A DNA stretch of 64,000 nucleotides, from contig NZ_LMXN01000001.1 of the NCBI RefSeq assembly GCF_001442615.1, forward strand, positions 1 to 64,000. Direction: 5' to 3'. A program made the translations under genes and the position numbers. The notes beneath the pieces are model-generated. The model did no database searches, was not told where the DNA came from, and saw only the letters and a list, made by a program, of their open reading frames with translations. Shown here in pieces: positions 37,354 to 46,176 of the stretch (position 1 is its first letter; each line of letters starts with the position of its first letter). This DNA is from Algoriphagus resistens (GTDB lineage Bacteria; Bacteroidota; Bacteroidia; Cytophagales; Cyclobacteriaceae).

Positions 37354-38856
37354 ATGAGCAAAAAACAATTCTTTCTGGGAATGCTTCTTGCCTCTTTAAT
37401 AGGAGGCATAGTTGCCTTAGCGGGCGTTAGCTTTCTTTCTCAATCACAAAATGCCGCCAGCTTTGACGAAAAGCAAAAAGCAAGTTTTGTCAATTTACTT
37501 TCAGGAGAGGACTTTACAATTCCTGACGGGATTAATTTTGTAGCGTCTGCTGAAACAGTCACCCCTGCAGTGGTCCATGTAAAAAGCAAGATGGGATATA
37601 CCCAAAGTGGTAGAATGCAGCGCGATCCGCTTCAGGAGTTCTTTGGAATACCTCCTCAAGGCAGGGGAGGGCCGCATCCAGGAGGGGCTATGCCTATCAG
37701 TTCTGGTTCTGGAGTTATCATTTCCCCAGATGGATATATAGTCACTAATAATCATGTAGTTGATAAAGCCACTGAAGTGGAAATTTCTTTAGAAAATAAC
37801 AAGAGATTCATAGCAAAAGTAGTTGGGACAGATCCTACCACAGATCTGGCGTTATTGAAAATAGAAGATACAGGTCTTCCCTTTGTGAGATTTGGGGATT
37901 CGGACAAGACTAAAATAGGAGAATGGGTTTTGGCAGTCGGAAATCCATTTGACTTAAATTCTACTGTAACTGCCGGCATTATTTCAGCAAAAGCCAGAAA
38001 TATCGGTATCCTCAGAGATGTTGAAAACAACTTATCTATTGAATCTTTCCTTCAGACTGATGCAGTAGTCAATCCAGGCAATTCTGGGGGAGCATTGGTA
38101 AACTTAGCAGGAGAATTGATAGGGATAAATACCGCTATAGCTTCTCAGACAGGAACTTTCAGCGGTTATTCATTTGCAGTACCAAGCACTTTGGTAAAGA
38201 AGGTAATGGATGACCTTATGAAGTATGGCACTGTACAGAGAGGATTACTGGGAGTGAATATCCAAAATGTCAGTCCTGAACTTGCGGATTATCTGGAAGA
38301 GAATTTTCCTGTCGAGCAAGGAGTCTATGTAGGTGGGGTTAATGAAAATAGCGGGGGAGAAGAAGCTGGTCTTAAAAAAGGGGATATTATCATAAGTGTA
38401 GATGGACATGTCACGAATAATGTTGCAAATCTTCAGGAAATGGTTGCCAGAAAACGACCGGGTGATAAAGTGGAAATAGAATATATCAGAGACGGCAAAA
38501 CGTATAAAGCAGAAGCAACGCTGAAAAATTTTGCCGGTGATACTGAAGTAGTAAAGAAGGAAATTCCTAAAACATATGAGTTTGAAGGAGTAATATTTGA
38601 GGAAGTTAATGACAAGTTAAAAAATCACCTTGAAATTAGTGGGGGAGCAATTATATCTGGTGTCAGTGGTGGTAAATGGGGAGAAGCTGGAGCAAGGCCT
38701 GGATTTATAATTACTTCCATTATTACCGAAAGCGGCAGGGCAAAGATAACTAGCGTCGAAAGGCTGTTGGAAGTATTGGAAGAAACCGACGGTGATTCTA
38801 TTGTTGTACTAGGAATGTTCCAGGATGGAACTGAGTATTATTTCGAAGTTGACTAG
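37354..38856 (+). CDS. HtrA/Deg-family periplasmic serine protease (second paralogue)
   Basis: 500 aa. N-terminal hydrophobic anchor (FFLGMLLASLIGGIVALAGV), a Gly/Pro-rich LA-loop (GIPPQGRGGPHPGGAMP), trypsin-like domain with His134, Asp164 and Ser244 (GNSGGAL), PDZ1 (about 290-380) and PDZ2 (about 400-495). This is the more DegQ-like of the two paralogues in this window; the other at 24147 has a shorter loop. It may be induced by envelope stress. A strong terminator follows. Confidence 0.96.
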   Translation: MSKKQFFLGMLLASLIGGIVALAGVSFLSQSQNAASFDEKQKASFVNLLSGEDFTIPDGINFVASAETVTPAVVHVKSKMGYTQSGRMQRDPLQEFFGIPPQGRGGPHPGGAMPISSGSGVIISPDGYIVTNNHVVDKATEVEISLENNKRFIAKVVGTDPTTDLALLKIEDTGLPFVRFGDSDKTKIGEWVLAVGNPFDLNSTVTAGIISAKARNIGILRDVENNLSIESFLQTDAVVNPGNSGGALVNLAGELIGINTAIASQTGTFSGYSFAVPSTLVKKVMDDLMKYGTVQRGLLGVNIQNVSPELADYLEENFPVEQGVYVGGVNENSGGEEAGLKKGDIIISVDGHVTNNVANLQEMVARKRPGDKVEIEYIRDGKTYKAEATLKNFAGDTEVVKKEIPKTYEFEGVIFEEVNDKLKNHLEISGGAIISGVSGGKWGEAGARPGFIITSIITESGRAKITSVERLLEVLEETDGDSIVVLGMFQDGTEYYFEVD

Positions 38857-38879
38857 TAGTCTATAGCATCATTGCAGGG

Positions 38880-38915
38880 CAGGCCGGTGGTTTATTCATC
38901 GGCCTGTTTTTTTTT
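38880..38915 (+). terminator. Rho-independent terminator after the Deg protease gene
   Basis: Stem CAGGCCG/CGGCCTG (38880-38886 with 38900-38906) and nine T. Confidence 0.9.
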
Positions 38916-38986
38916 GGCAATTCATCGAGTAGGGTAAATAAATCAATGAGATTTTCTATTTTACTTTTTAATCAAACCCATACCCC

Positions 38987-40279
38987 ATGAAAAAGTACAT
39001 CAGCTTACTTAGCTGCTTGGTTTACCTACTGGTATTCAGTGAGAATATTCTAGCCCAAAGTCCATCAACCGTTCTTTCCCCTATAGGGAAACAACCAATA
39101 TCAGGGGTTTCTGTTGATCGTCTGGAGCGTATCGATCAAATGTTAGACCAAACTGTCAGTTCTGACCAAGTTCCCGGATTGGTAGCTTTGATAGTCAAAG
39201 ACGGAAAAGTAGTTTATCATGAAGCAAAGGGTTGGGCAGACGTGGCTTCCGGGAAAGCAATGGCCAAGGATCAGATTTTTAGAATTGCATCCCAGTCAAA
39301 AGCAATTACTTCCACTGCTGTCATGATGTTGTGGGAGGAAGGGAGATTCAGATTGGACGATCCTATTTCGAAGTATATCCCCGAATTTGCAAATCCGCAA
39401 GTATTAACGGGGTATAGCTATAGAGATACTACCTATTCTACCAGACCGGCTTCCAGAGAAATCACCATTAGAGATTTGATAACCCATACTTCCGGAATAG
39501 GATATGGTGTGATCGATGGAGATGAGCGGATGAAGCTGATCTATGCAAAAGCTGGAATAGTGGATTTGTTCACGACCGAACCTGTCAAAATCTCGGATAA
39601 TATTAAAAAGTTGGCAAAGTTACCCTTGCATCACGATCCAGGCTCCAAATTCACCTACAGTGAAGGACTTGATGTGCTCGGGTATTTTATAGAAGTAGTG
39701 TCAGGAATTCCCTTTGATCAATTTCTTAAGACCAGGATTTTTGATCCTATCGGAATGAAGAATACGGGTTTTTATCTAAGCGACGCACAGGGTGAAAAAC
39801 TGGTCACCATACACCAGAAAGTTGATGGTCAATGGAAGGCTTTCCCGGTGACCTTTTACGATCCGGATTATCCTAAAAAAGGAGCAAAGACTTTTTTCTC
39901 CGGCGGAGCAGGACTGTCTTCCACTGCAGAGGATTATGCAAAATTCCTTCAAATGTACTTGAACGGCGGAGTTTATAATGGAAGCAGATTGCTCAGTCCA
40001 ACCACCATCAAAGCCATCATGAGTAACCAGGTAGGGGATTTACTGGGGAATGGAGGAAAAGACTATGGGCTGGCTTTTGGGCTGGTGGATGAGAACGGTG
40101 TTGCGCAGGGAGGAATTGGCAGCTTGGGGACATTTGACTGGGGAGGCTATTTCAATACCCAATATTTTGCCGATCCAGTCACCAATACTATTGGAATTCT
40201 GATGAAGCAAACCCAGGGTGGTACCGGAGATGAGTCTGGTTGGAAATTTAGACAAATGGTTTTTTCGTCAATTGAGTGA
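38987..40279 (+). CDS. Secreted serine hydrolase of the beta-lactamase/peptidase S12 family
   Basis: 430 aa. Signal peptide ending near residue 23 (ENILAQ). SxxK active site Ser102-Gln-Ser-Lys105 (IASQSKAITS), second motif Tyr in KFTYSEGLDVLGY (Y-S-E rather than Y-x-N), and FFSGGAGLSSTAEDYAKF in the region of the third motif. The family contains esterases, D-aminopeptidases and class C-like penicillin-binding proteins; most Bacteroidota copies are uncharacterised and need not hydrolyse beta-lactams. It is a lone gene after a strong terminator. Confidence 0.9.
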   Translation: MKKYISLLSCLVYLLVFSENILAQSPSTVLSPIGKQPISGVSVDRLERIDQMLDQTVSSDQVPGLVALIVKDGKVVYHEAKGWADVASGKAMAKDQIFRIASQSKAITSTAVMMLWEEGRFRLDDPISKYIPEFANPQVLTGYSYRDTTYSTRPASREITIRDLITHTSGIGYGVIDGDERMKLIYAKAGIVDLFTTEPVKISDNIKKLAKLPLHHDPGSKFTYSEGLDVLGYFIEVVSGIPFDQFLKTRIFDPIGMKNTGFYLSDAQGEKLVTIHQKVDGQWKAFPVTFYDPDYPKKGAKTFFSGGAGLSSTAEDYAKFLQMYLNGGVYNGSRLLSPTTIKAIMSNQVGDLLGNGGKDYGLAFGLVDENGVAQGGIGSLGTFDWGGYFNTQYFADPVTNTIGILMKQTQGGTGDESGWKFRQMVFSSIE

Positions 40280-40946
40280 GGTATCGGTTTGTGAAAATAT
40301 GAGCAACATAGCCAATTCTTGATCCTTTTATAAGAACACAAACGGAGACTGAATATTTGTCTCTTTAGGGAATGGCTGTGGGTAAAAAATAGCAAATTTA
40401 AAACCAGCCACGCCTCTAGGTACGGCTCATTTAATACTTCAGGACTGTACCTAAAGGCACAAAAAAAATATACTAATCAGTGGCTACCCATAGTTTGCCC
40501 CAATGGGGCAATTCGGCTTCATAAAGTTGCACGGGATTCCTTGCCCATGAAATCGTACGAATGGCTAGAAAGGGATCGACGCATGATGAAACAAAAAGAA
40601 AAGTCAATCGACTTCCCTTTTTTCAATAGATCAATAGAAGGCTTATGATGTATTGTGACCTTTGCGCTATCTTCGTGCCTCCTGCGGTATCGCTCAGTGG
40701 GAGAATAAGTTAGGCGACTGGTGTCGCTCGTGTTAAAAACAGGCTGCAAAGAGGTGAAAAAGTCTTATTCGAAATTTTACTTGGATGAGATTAAGTCGGG
40801 AAGTTGATTTTACAAACGTTCTAGAGGAAGATCGATGATTCTGGTTTTGATTAAGCAACCAACCAAATGTCCAAGACGGCAATTTATTATTCTTCTTAAC
40901 TAGTCGTAACCTTAGTGCTCCTGACGTTTGAATAGCTTCACACAAG
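40280..40946. other. Gene-poor spacer with degenerate repeats
   Basis: About 670 bases. Short ORFs here do not look like proteins. It holds an imperfect inverted repeat (40412-40458), a perfect hairpin TTGCCCC-AAT-GGGGCAA (40495-40511), and a TTTGCG...CTGCGG stretch (40661-40688) that resembles one at 56141-56175. Confidence 0.55.
40412..40458. repeat. Imperfect inverted repeat in the spacer
   Basis: GCCTCTAGGTACGG (40412-40425) pairs with CTGTACCTAAAGGC (40445-40458), 12 of 14 positions. Could be a REP-like element; only one copy lies in this window. Confidence 0.6.
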
Positions 40947-40974
40947 AAAAGGATAGCCATCTGGCCATCCTTTT
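40947..40974 (-). terminator. Terminator of the DUF6600 gene
   Basis: Stem AAAAGGATAGCCA/TGGCCATCCTTTT (one mismatch), two-base loop. It could work in both directions; it lies just past the DUF6600 stop on the minus strand. Confidence 0.8.
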
Positions 40975-40993
40975 CAATTGAGTTTATCAGAGA

Positions 40994-42439
40994 TTAATTG
41001 TTTCCCCTGCCTCTGGAACTGCTGGTTCTGGAGGAAGAACTGCTAGAGCTTTTCGCAGGAGAGGCAGTTCTTGAAGGTGAAGACCTCTTCACCTCTGAAG
41101 TAGATCTGCTCGGAGCAGGGGCTGCCTGTTTTCTTTGGGTACTTCTGGCTGGAGCGCTTTTTACTGCTGGACTGGAAGACTGAGATCTTGAAGGAGCAGT
41201 CTGAGTTCTGCTTTGAGTCGACTTCTGTGTCGGGGCAGCCTGTTTTCTTGGTTGGGCAGATCTCTGAGTCGGCGCTGATTGAGTTCTTGGCTGGGACGAG
41301 CGCTGTGCGGGAGCCGAATTCTGAGTCCTTGTTTGAGCCGGAGCAGCCTTAGTCTCTCTGTTTGATCCTGATCTGCTTGTTGGCGCAGAAGTTCGTGACT
41401 CAGTTCTTCTTGAGTTAGCCGGAGCAGTGGTTCTAGTCTGATTTCCTGAATAAGGCTTCGTCTCAAAGCTACTTCCTCCCCTGGAAGGAGTGGCTGATCT
41501 TACGCCTGAATTTTCGGATCTACTAGGCGTAGTTGCTCTCTCAGTGGATCTAGACGATCTTGAAGGGCTAGTTGTCGATCTTCCAGATACAGCTTCCGAT
41601 CTGCTATTCGTCCTCGAAGGAGTAGCAGCAGGCTGCTTTCTCGAATCTCCGGAAGATAACACCCTGGAAGGTCTGGCCGCTGTGGACGTTCCTCTTGCGC
41701 TTTGCAGATCAGGTCTATAGGCTTTTACCGCATTTCTTGAAGCAACAGTTCTACCGGGAGCTCTACTGTTTTCTATTCTGTACTCAGGATAAGATCTTTT
41801 CGTCACCCGCTCGATTTCGCGTCTAGGAGGTCCTGCGTAATACCTATTGTTATTGTACACTACCGTATTGTTGATAATTGTCGTGTTGTTGTAGATGTTG
41901 ACACGTCTTCCTCTTGGTACGCAATAGGAGTACACATTGTGGTATACGAATCTATTTTGTGGCACAAATACCCAATAGAAAGTCGGGATGTTTACTCTTA
42001 CGCTTACGCTGAAACCGGGTCCCATTGGTGCCCAGCCGTAATATCCTCCGCCCGTTCTCCAGTCTACCCAAGCTGGTCCCCAGTCGTAATCAGGGATCCA
42101 TGCCCAACTTCGGTAATTCTCATCATAGTACCATCTTCCATAGTGGAAGGTGGCCCATCCCCAATCATAGTCTGATACCCAGGTATTGCCATAGCTCGTC
42201 ATCACCCAGTGTCCGTTGGTGCCGTAAGGGTGAAAGTCTTCATACACAGCGGGAAGCCATACATAGCCATATCTAGCATCTTTGACCCAGTCGCCATAGG
42301 GCATCAGCTCGTCATAGAAAACCTGAAATGAGACGCCGGCCGGAACATCGGCTTTTGCGTCTTTTGGGCTAACCCAGAGAATCGCTAGGACTCCCATCAT
42401 CAGGTTTCTCATCCATCGTGGTACTTGCGGAGTTTTCAT
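40994..42439 (-). CDS. DUF6600 protein with a long basic low-complexity tail
   Basis: 481 aa. Signal peptide (about residues 10-30, AKADVPAG after it). Residues 35-180 are the aromatic DUF6600 domain: YDELMPYGDWV, YGYVWLPAVYEDFHPYGTNG, HWVMTSYGNTWVSDYDWGWA, FHYGRWYYDE, then AWIPDYDWGPAWVDW and YYGWAPMGPG. Residues about 245-481 are almost only Ser, Arg, Thr, Ala, Pro, Gln and Lys, with motifs like QPRKQAAPTQKS recurring. The tail is strongly positive and probably disordered; it may bind nucleic acid or the cell wall. Function of DUF6600 is unknown. Confidence 0.85.
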   Translation of the reverse strand: MKTPQVPRWMRNLMMGVLAILWVSPKDAKADVPAGVSFQVFYDELMPYGDWVKDARYGYVWLPAVYEDFHPYGTNGHWVMTSYGNTWVSDYDWGWATFHYGRWYYDENYRSWAWIPDYDWGPAWVDWRTGGGYYGWAPMGPGFSVSVRVNIPTFYWVFVPQNRFVYHNVYSYCVPRGRRVNIYNNTTIINNTVVYNNNRYYAGPPRREIERVTKRSYPEYRIENSRAPGRTVASRNAVKAYRPDLQSARGTSTAARPSRVLSSGDSRKQPAATPSRTNSRSEAVSGRSTTSPSRSSRSTERATTPSRSENSGVRSATPSRGGSSFETKPYSGNQTRTTAPANSRRTESRTSAPTSRSGSNRETKAAPAQTRTQNSAPAQRSSQPRTQSAPTQRSAQPRKQAAPTQKSTQSRTQTAPSRSQSSSPAVKSAPARSTQRKQAAPAPSRSTSEVKRSSPSRTASPAKSSSSSSSRTSSSRGRGNN

Positions 42440-42996
42440 TTTATGTGGGTTTAGTGATTAAATAAATTGCTTAAGTACTTCTGTAGTTTTGTTGGTCGTT
42501 TTTAAAGCTATCCTATTTAGTAGATGCAATTATCCAGAAAAAGGATGCATGCATACTAAAACCAAAATCACGCCAATTTTTTTGTCTTCTTTAAAATGAG
42601 CGATTGGTAGGTGAGGTTTACGTAAAAAAATAGAGCAATGGTTTCGGTAAATCTTAATATTTGCTTAAGAATAATTGAAAAATTCCATACTTATATAAAA
42701 AAATATATCAACTGTTTTTGATCTAGAGGATTATTTTCAAGATAGATTTAAGCTTTTGCCAGAAAAATGAGGTAAAACGGAATTAAATAATTTTATAACT
42801 AATCGGCTTTGCCGAAAATTTATCCTCCGAAGAGGTGTGCAGTAGTCGTATCTTCACTCAACTATTTTTCAATTTGTGGCAATACTTTTATCCTTTAGTT
42901 GAAATTCTAACGCTTCCACCCCAGGTGAGGCTATCAACCTGCTATAATACTTAGGCTAAGTTCACTGTAGAATTTTTAAGAGTTATACATGGATAG
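42440..42996. other. AT-rich spacer between the DUF6600 gene and an oxidoreductase gene
   Basis: 557 bases. No ORF of note. Contains a small hairpin CGGC-TTT-GCCG (about 42803-42813). It should hold the DUF6600 promoter on the minus strand and the 3' end of the oxidoreductase transcript. Confidence 0.4.
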
Positions 42997-44322
42997 TTAA
43001 GAAGTTATTTTCGGTAAAGTCCAAGGTGCTCTATAGTTTGGCCAAATCAGTTCATTGGCAGCTGAATTTCCGGTAAATTCTCTTTTCGCTTCATCCCAAA
43101 TCAATTCCTCAGCTCCAATTCTCGCGGCGATATTCGGGATATGGGCGTGCAAAGCAGCGAGTCGTCCTGCCTCTGGCGGACAAATGGGTTGATTTCGGGT
43201 TTTAATGCACTCAACAAAATTGGACACATGTAGATTGTGACTTTCAGTCATTCCTTCCAGTTTTTTGGCTTCTATTTTGGGAGTTTCTGTTTCTGGATCC
43301 CATTCCGGATAGATTTCATAGCCATCACGGTTGACTACTAGTGTACCTTTTTCACCAACATACCCTATTCCATAAGGCTTGCCATACGGCCCGCTTTGCA
43401 GCCCACCATTCATGTCGTAATTAATAAGAAAGTCCTTTTTAGGATAAAGTACATTCATTGTGTCAAAGGTGTCCCGATCCCGATTCTCTTTATTGACATT
43501 GGCTGCGTAGGTCAGCACACTGGAAGGGACTGCCGGAGTTTCTTCCACCCAGATCGCCATATCCAAAAGGTGGACACCCCAATCAGACATCAAGCCTCCT
43601 CCATAATCCCAAAAATGCCGCCAGTTTCCGTGAAAGCGATTTGGATTAAAACTTCTAGAAGGTGCTGGGCCCAGCCAGAAATCATAATCCACACCATCAG
43701 GTATCGCTGTTGCAGGCTGGATCAGGTTGCCTAGTCCGTAATTGAAGTTTGACCATATATTTACCTTTCTGATTTTCCCGATGTAGCCGCTTTTTACTAA
43801 ATCCCGGGCTTCGATAAACCCTTGTCCTGAGCGTTGCTGCTGACCTACTTGCATTATCCGATTGTACCGTTTTTTTGCATTGACCATCAGATCACACTCA
43901 CCAATGGTATTTGCCATGGGCTTTTCTACATAGACCTCCTTTCCGGCCTGGCAGGCGGCCACAGCGATCAGACAATGCCAGTGATCTGGGGTACCGATGA
44001 TTACTGCGTCCACGTCGCTACGTTCCAATAAAATTCTAAAGTCATTATAGCTATCCGGTTTTATCCCTGTTGCTTTCTCCACTTCTGCGATTCTTCGCCC
44101 GAGCACATTTTGGTCTATATCACAGATAGCTACACATTCCACTTCCGGCAGCGCGATGTGATGGCGGAGAATCCCAAATCCCATACTATTGCAACCTATG
44201 AGCGCAACTCGTACCCGGTCACTTGCAGCGACGCCTCTCTTGGCCTGGAGTAGAGAAGGAGCCAGCCAAAATCCGCCGGCAATGATTCCTGTGGATTTAA
44301 TAAAGTTGCGACGGTCATTCAT
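42997..44322 (-). CDS. Tat-exported Gfo/Idh/MocA-family oxidoreductase (1)
   Basis: 441 aa. Twin-arginine signal with DRRNFIKSTGIIAGG, so it is exported folded with its cofactor. NAD(P)-binding domain starts VRVALIGCNSMGFGIL; the family lysine is in YVEKPMANTIGE; the substrate side holds MQVGQQQRSGQGF, HFWDYGGGLMSDWGVHLLDM and RRHFWDYGGG-type residues. Such enzymes oxidise or reduce carbon-bound hydroxyls of sugars and inositols, and Tat-exported members work in the periplasm, some on 3-keto-glycosides. Similar genes are at 56184 (cytosolic) and 58378 (Tat). Confidence 0.92.
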   Translation of the reverse strand: MNDRRNFIKSTGIIAGGFWLAPSLLQAKRGVAASDRVRVALIGCNSMGFGILRHHIALPEVECVAICDIDQNVLGRRIAEVEKATGIKPDSYNDFRILLERSDVDAVIIGTPDHWHCLIAVAACQAGKEVYVEKPMANTIGECDLMVNAKKRYNRIMQVGQQQRSGQGFIEARDLVKSGYIGKIRKVNIWSNFNYGLGNLIQPATAIPDGVDYDFWLGPAPSRSFNPNRFHGNWRHFWDYGGGLMSDWGVHLLDMAIWVEETPAVPSSVLTYAANVNKENRDRDTFDTMNVLYPKKDFLINYDMNGGLQSGPYGKPYGIGYVGEKGTLVVNRDGYEIYPEWDPETETPKIEAKKLEGMTESHNLHVSNFVECIKTRNQPICPPEAGRLAALHAHIPNIAARIGAEELIWDEAKREFTGNSAANELIWPNYRAPWTLPKITS

Positions 44323-44544
44323 GGGATCGGATTTTGGGTTGGGAAAAGAATCTTGAATTCAAAATAAGGGAAATTGAGATGAATAGGAATATCGGCTGAT
44401 AAAAAATTTGTTCATTTCATTTCCAATTAGACTTAAACCCAAGGAATTAGAACAAGTACTGGTTCAATTGTTAATTTGACTTTTGCTGAAACCCTTCCTA
44501 GATTATATTGAAGAAGTTAAAGTATTCTTATGACCATGCGTTAT

Positions 44545-44594
44545 AATCATCCCAGTGTATGAGGTTCTTCCTCATGCTCAATTTCATGTGTTTA
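44545..44594 (+). repeat. Degenerate repeat, copy 1
   Basis: Starts AATCATCCC and ends TTTCATGTGTTTA, as copy 2, with a diverged middle that includes the hairpin ATGAGG-TTCTT-CCTCAT. Confidence 0.55.
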
Positions 44595-44900
44595 ATTTAA
44601 GCTGTTGGGAAATTACGTAACCTAATGATTTTGAAAGGGTAAATATTTTTAACACTTTGAAATAGCACACAAATTCCCTTCCCCTAAAAAAAAATCGGGA
44701 AACCAATTGTAAGAAAATAACAGTTAAGAAACTTAAAATTTTATGTTCATGATAGCTCCTGAACGAAGTCATGATTGGCGATAGTCTTTTGTGCTTAGCT
44801 GTGAGGACAGTTTCAAATATGGAGTTTCTGAAAGTTAGTAGCTTATTGAGATATTTTAACCTCCAGTAAAATCGCCCTTCTAATACTCAGTAAAGTTATT

Positions 44901-44955
44901 AATCATCCCCTTTTTGTGTCAAGCTCTTTGTCATGGGTATTTCATGTGTTTATAA
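44901..44955 (+). repeat. Degenerate repeat, copy 2
   Basis: AATCATCCCC, then TGTGTC-AA-GCTC, then GTCATGGGTATTTCAT, ending GTTTATAA. Closest to copy 3. Confidence 0.65.
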
Positions 44956-45009
44956 GTTAGTTTTCTTAGTTCATTTAGGACGGTAGTCGAGAGACTTTCG
45001 GCAAGTAAT

Positions 45010-45062
45010 AATCATTCCCCTGTGTGTCGAGCTCCCGTCATGGGTATTTCATATGTTTATAA
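45010..45062 (+). repeat. Degenerate repeat, copy 3
   Basis: AATCATTCCC, then TGTGTC-GA-GCTC, then GTCATGGGTATTTCAT, ending GTTTATAA. About 109 bases downstream of copy 2. Confidence 0.65.
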
Positions 45063-45216
45063 TTGTTTTTCAGTGATTACCTAATGTATTAAATTATTGA
45101 TAATCAACTAATTTTACACTCGAATTCATTCAATGAGCGATATTGGCAATGTGTCAGGTTAAAGTAATTCAGAAAAGAATCTCGGGATAGTGTCTGGGAA
45201 AATAAGAATACGCGGA

Positions 45217-45660
45217 TCAGTTATTTATCCTTATGGATCCATTCTTAAAAAACATTGCTATGTCAAAACGGATAGGAGCATTAGTTTCATGAGAATAATA
45301 AGCCTCATCTTCATAATAATAGCTATCATGATGGAAAAATGCCAACTCACAATGATGACAATTCTCTAAATGTTTAAGGTGGTTCTTTCTTAATTTCTTA
45401 TGGAATTCCCGTTCCTTTTGAGCCTGCTCACGATAATATTCATTTTCTTTTTTGCCCATTTCACGATAGTATTCAGCCTCCTTTTTATCCATCTCCCGGT
45501 AAAACTCTGCCGATTTTTTATGGATTTCTCTTGCCCTTTCCTGTTCCTTTCTACTCATCTCTTCTTGGTGTTCTCCGTGTTTTTGACGCTTTCCCTGAGA
45601 AAATCCGTTAATAGCCATTCCCATAAATAAGGCTAGAATAAAATACTTTCTATAATCCAT
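45217..45660 (-). CDS. Small secreted protein with 11-residue charged repeats
   Basis: 147 aa from the ATG at 45660, chosen because MDYRKYFILALFMGMAINGF gives a signal peptide at once (cleaved after FSQ); a Met seven codons upstream is less likely. Residues about 48-95 repeat an 11-residue unit about four times: KKSAEFYREMD, KKEAEYYREMG, KKENEYYREQA, QKEREFHKKL. This should form a long charged helix. A Cys-x-x-Cys-like pair with His (ENCHHCEL, FFHHDSYYYEDEAYYSHE) follows, which could bind metal. No known family is recognised. Confidence 0.75.
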   Translation of the reverse strand: MDYRKYFILALFMGMAINGFSQGKRQKHGEHQEEMSRKEQERAREIHKKSAEFYREMDKKEAEYYREMGKKENEYYREQAQKEREFHKKLRKNHLKHLENCHHCELAFFHHDSYYYEDEAYYSHETNAPIRFDIAMFFKNGSIRINN

Positions 45661-46176
45661 AACACAAGAGAGTTTGTACATTTGGGAAAATCCAAAATCT
45701 ATGCCAGTCCAAAGGAAAAGGCACTAGACCAAAATGTCATAGGGAGTTAAATCTAAATTTAAATGACCTATCTTCTCAATTCTTATCGAGATCTTAACAG
45801 GTCTGCCTTAGAGTTTAGATGATTTTCAAAATCAACTAATTTCCGAGTCTAAAAGGCTTTCCATACAGGCAGTCATATCTTTTACATCCTTCAGAATTGA
45901 ATTGAGTATTAAATTTCTAATGAAGTAATAGGTGTATCTGCATGAATGCACCTACTGAATATGTCTACTTCTAGGGTGAAAAATTCCCTTCTCGACATTT
46001 GTCGGGATAGGTTCTTGCCCATTTTTAAAAATGGGAATCGCCAAATTTGAACTTCCAGCATCAGTTCAAAGTACATTCGTGCAGTTAAGTGGGTACGAAC
46101 AGGAAGTAATTCTACAATATTACCACAGGCATCATTTTTGTAAATTTATGTTAAACAAAACTGACCGATAATCTAC
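45661..46176. other. Spacer with two perfect palindromes upstream of a head-GIN lipoprotein gene
   Basis: About 515 bases, no gene. Contains CGACA-TT-TGTCG (45993-46004) and CCCATTTTT/AAAAATGGG (46018-46035). CATTTTTG at 46133-46140 is a near match to a -7 box. Confidence 0.5.
46018..46035. repeat. Perfect 18-bp palindrome
   Basis: CCCATTTTT followed directly by its reverse complement, 142 bases before the lipoprotein ATG. A second short palindrome sits 13 bases upstream of it. Confidence 0.8.

Larger units (their letters stand above)
44323..45216. other. Long spacer carrying three degenerate repeats
   Basis: About 890 bases without a believable gene. Three related stretches of about 50 bases at 44545-44594, 44901-44955 and 45010-45062 are its main structure. 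Confidence 0.55.

Noticed and set aside
40519..40749. 76-codon minus-strand frame in the spacer
   Set aside because: Composition unlike a protein and falls on repeat-like DNA.
44584..44772. 62-codon minus-strand frame in the repeat spacer
   Set aside because: No signal, no family, AT-rich, begins inside repeat copy 1.
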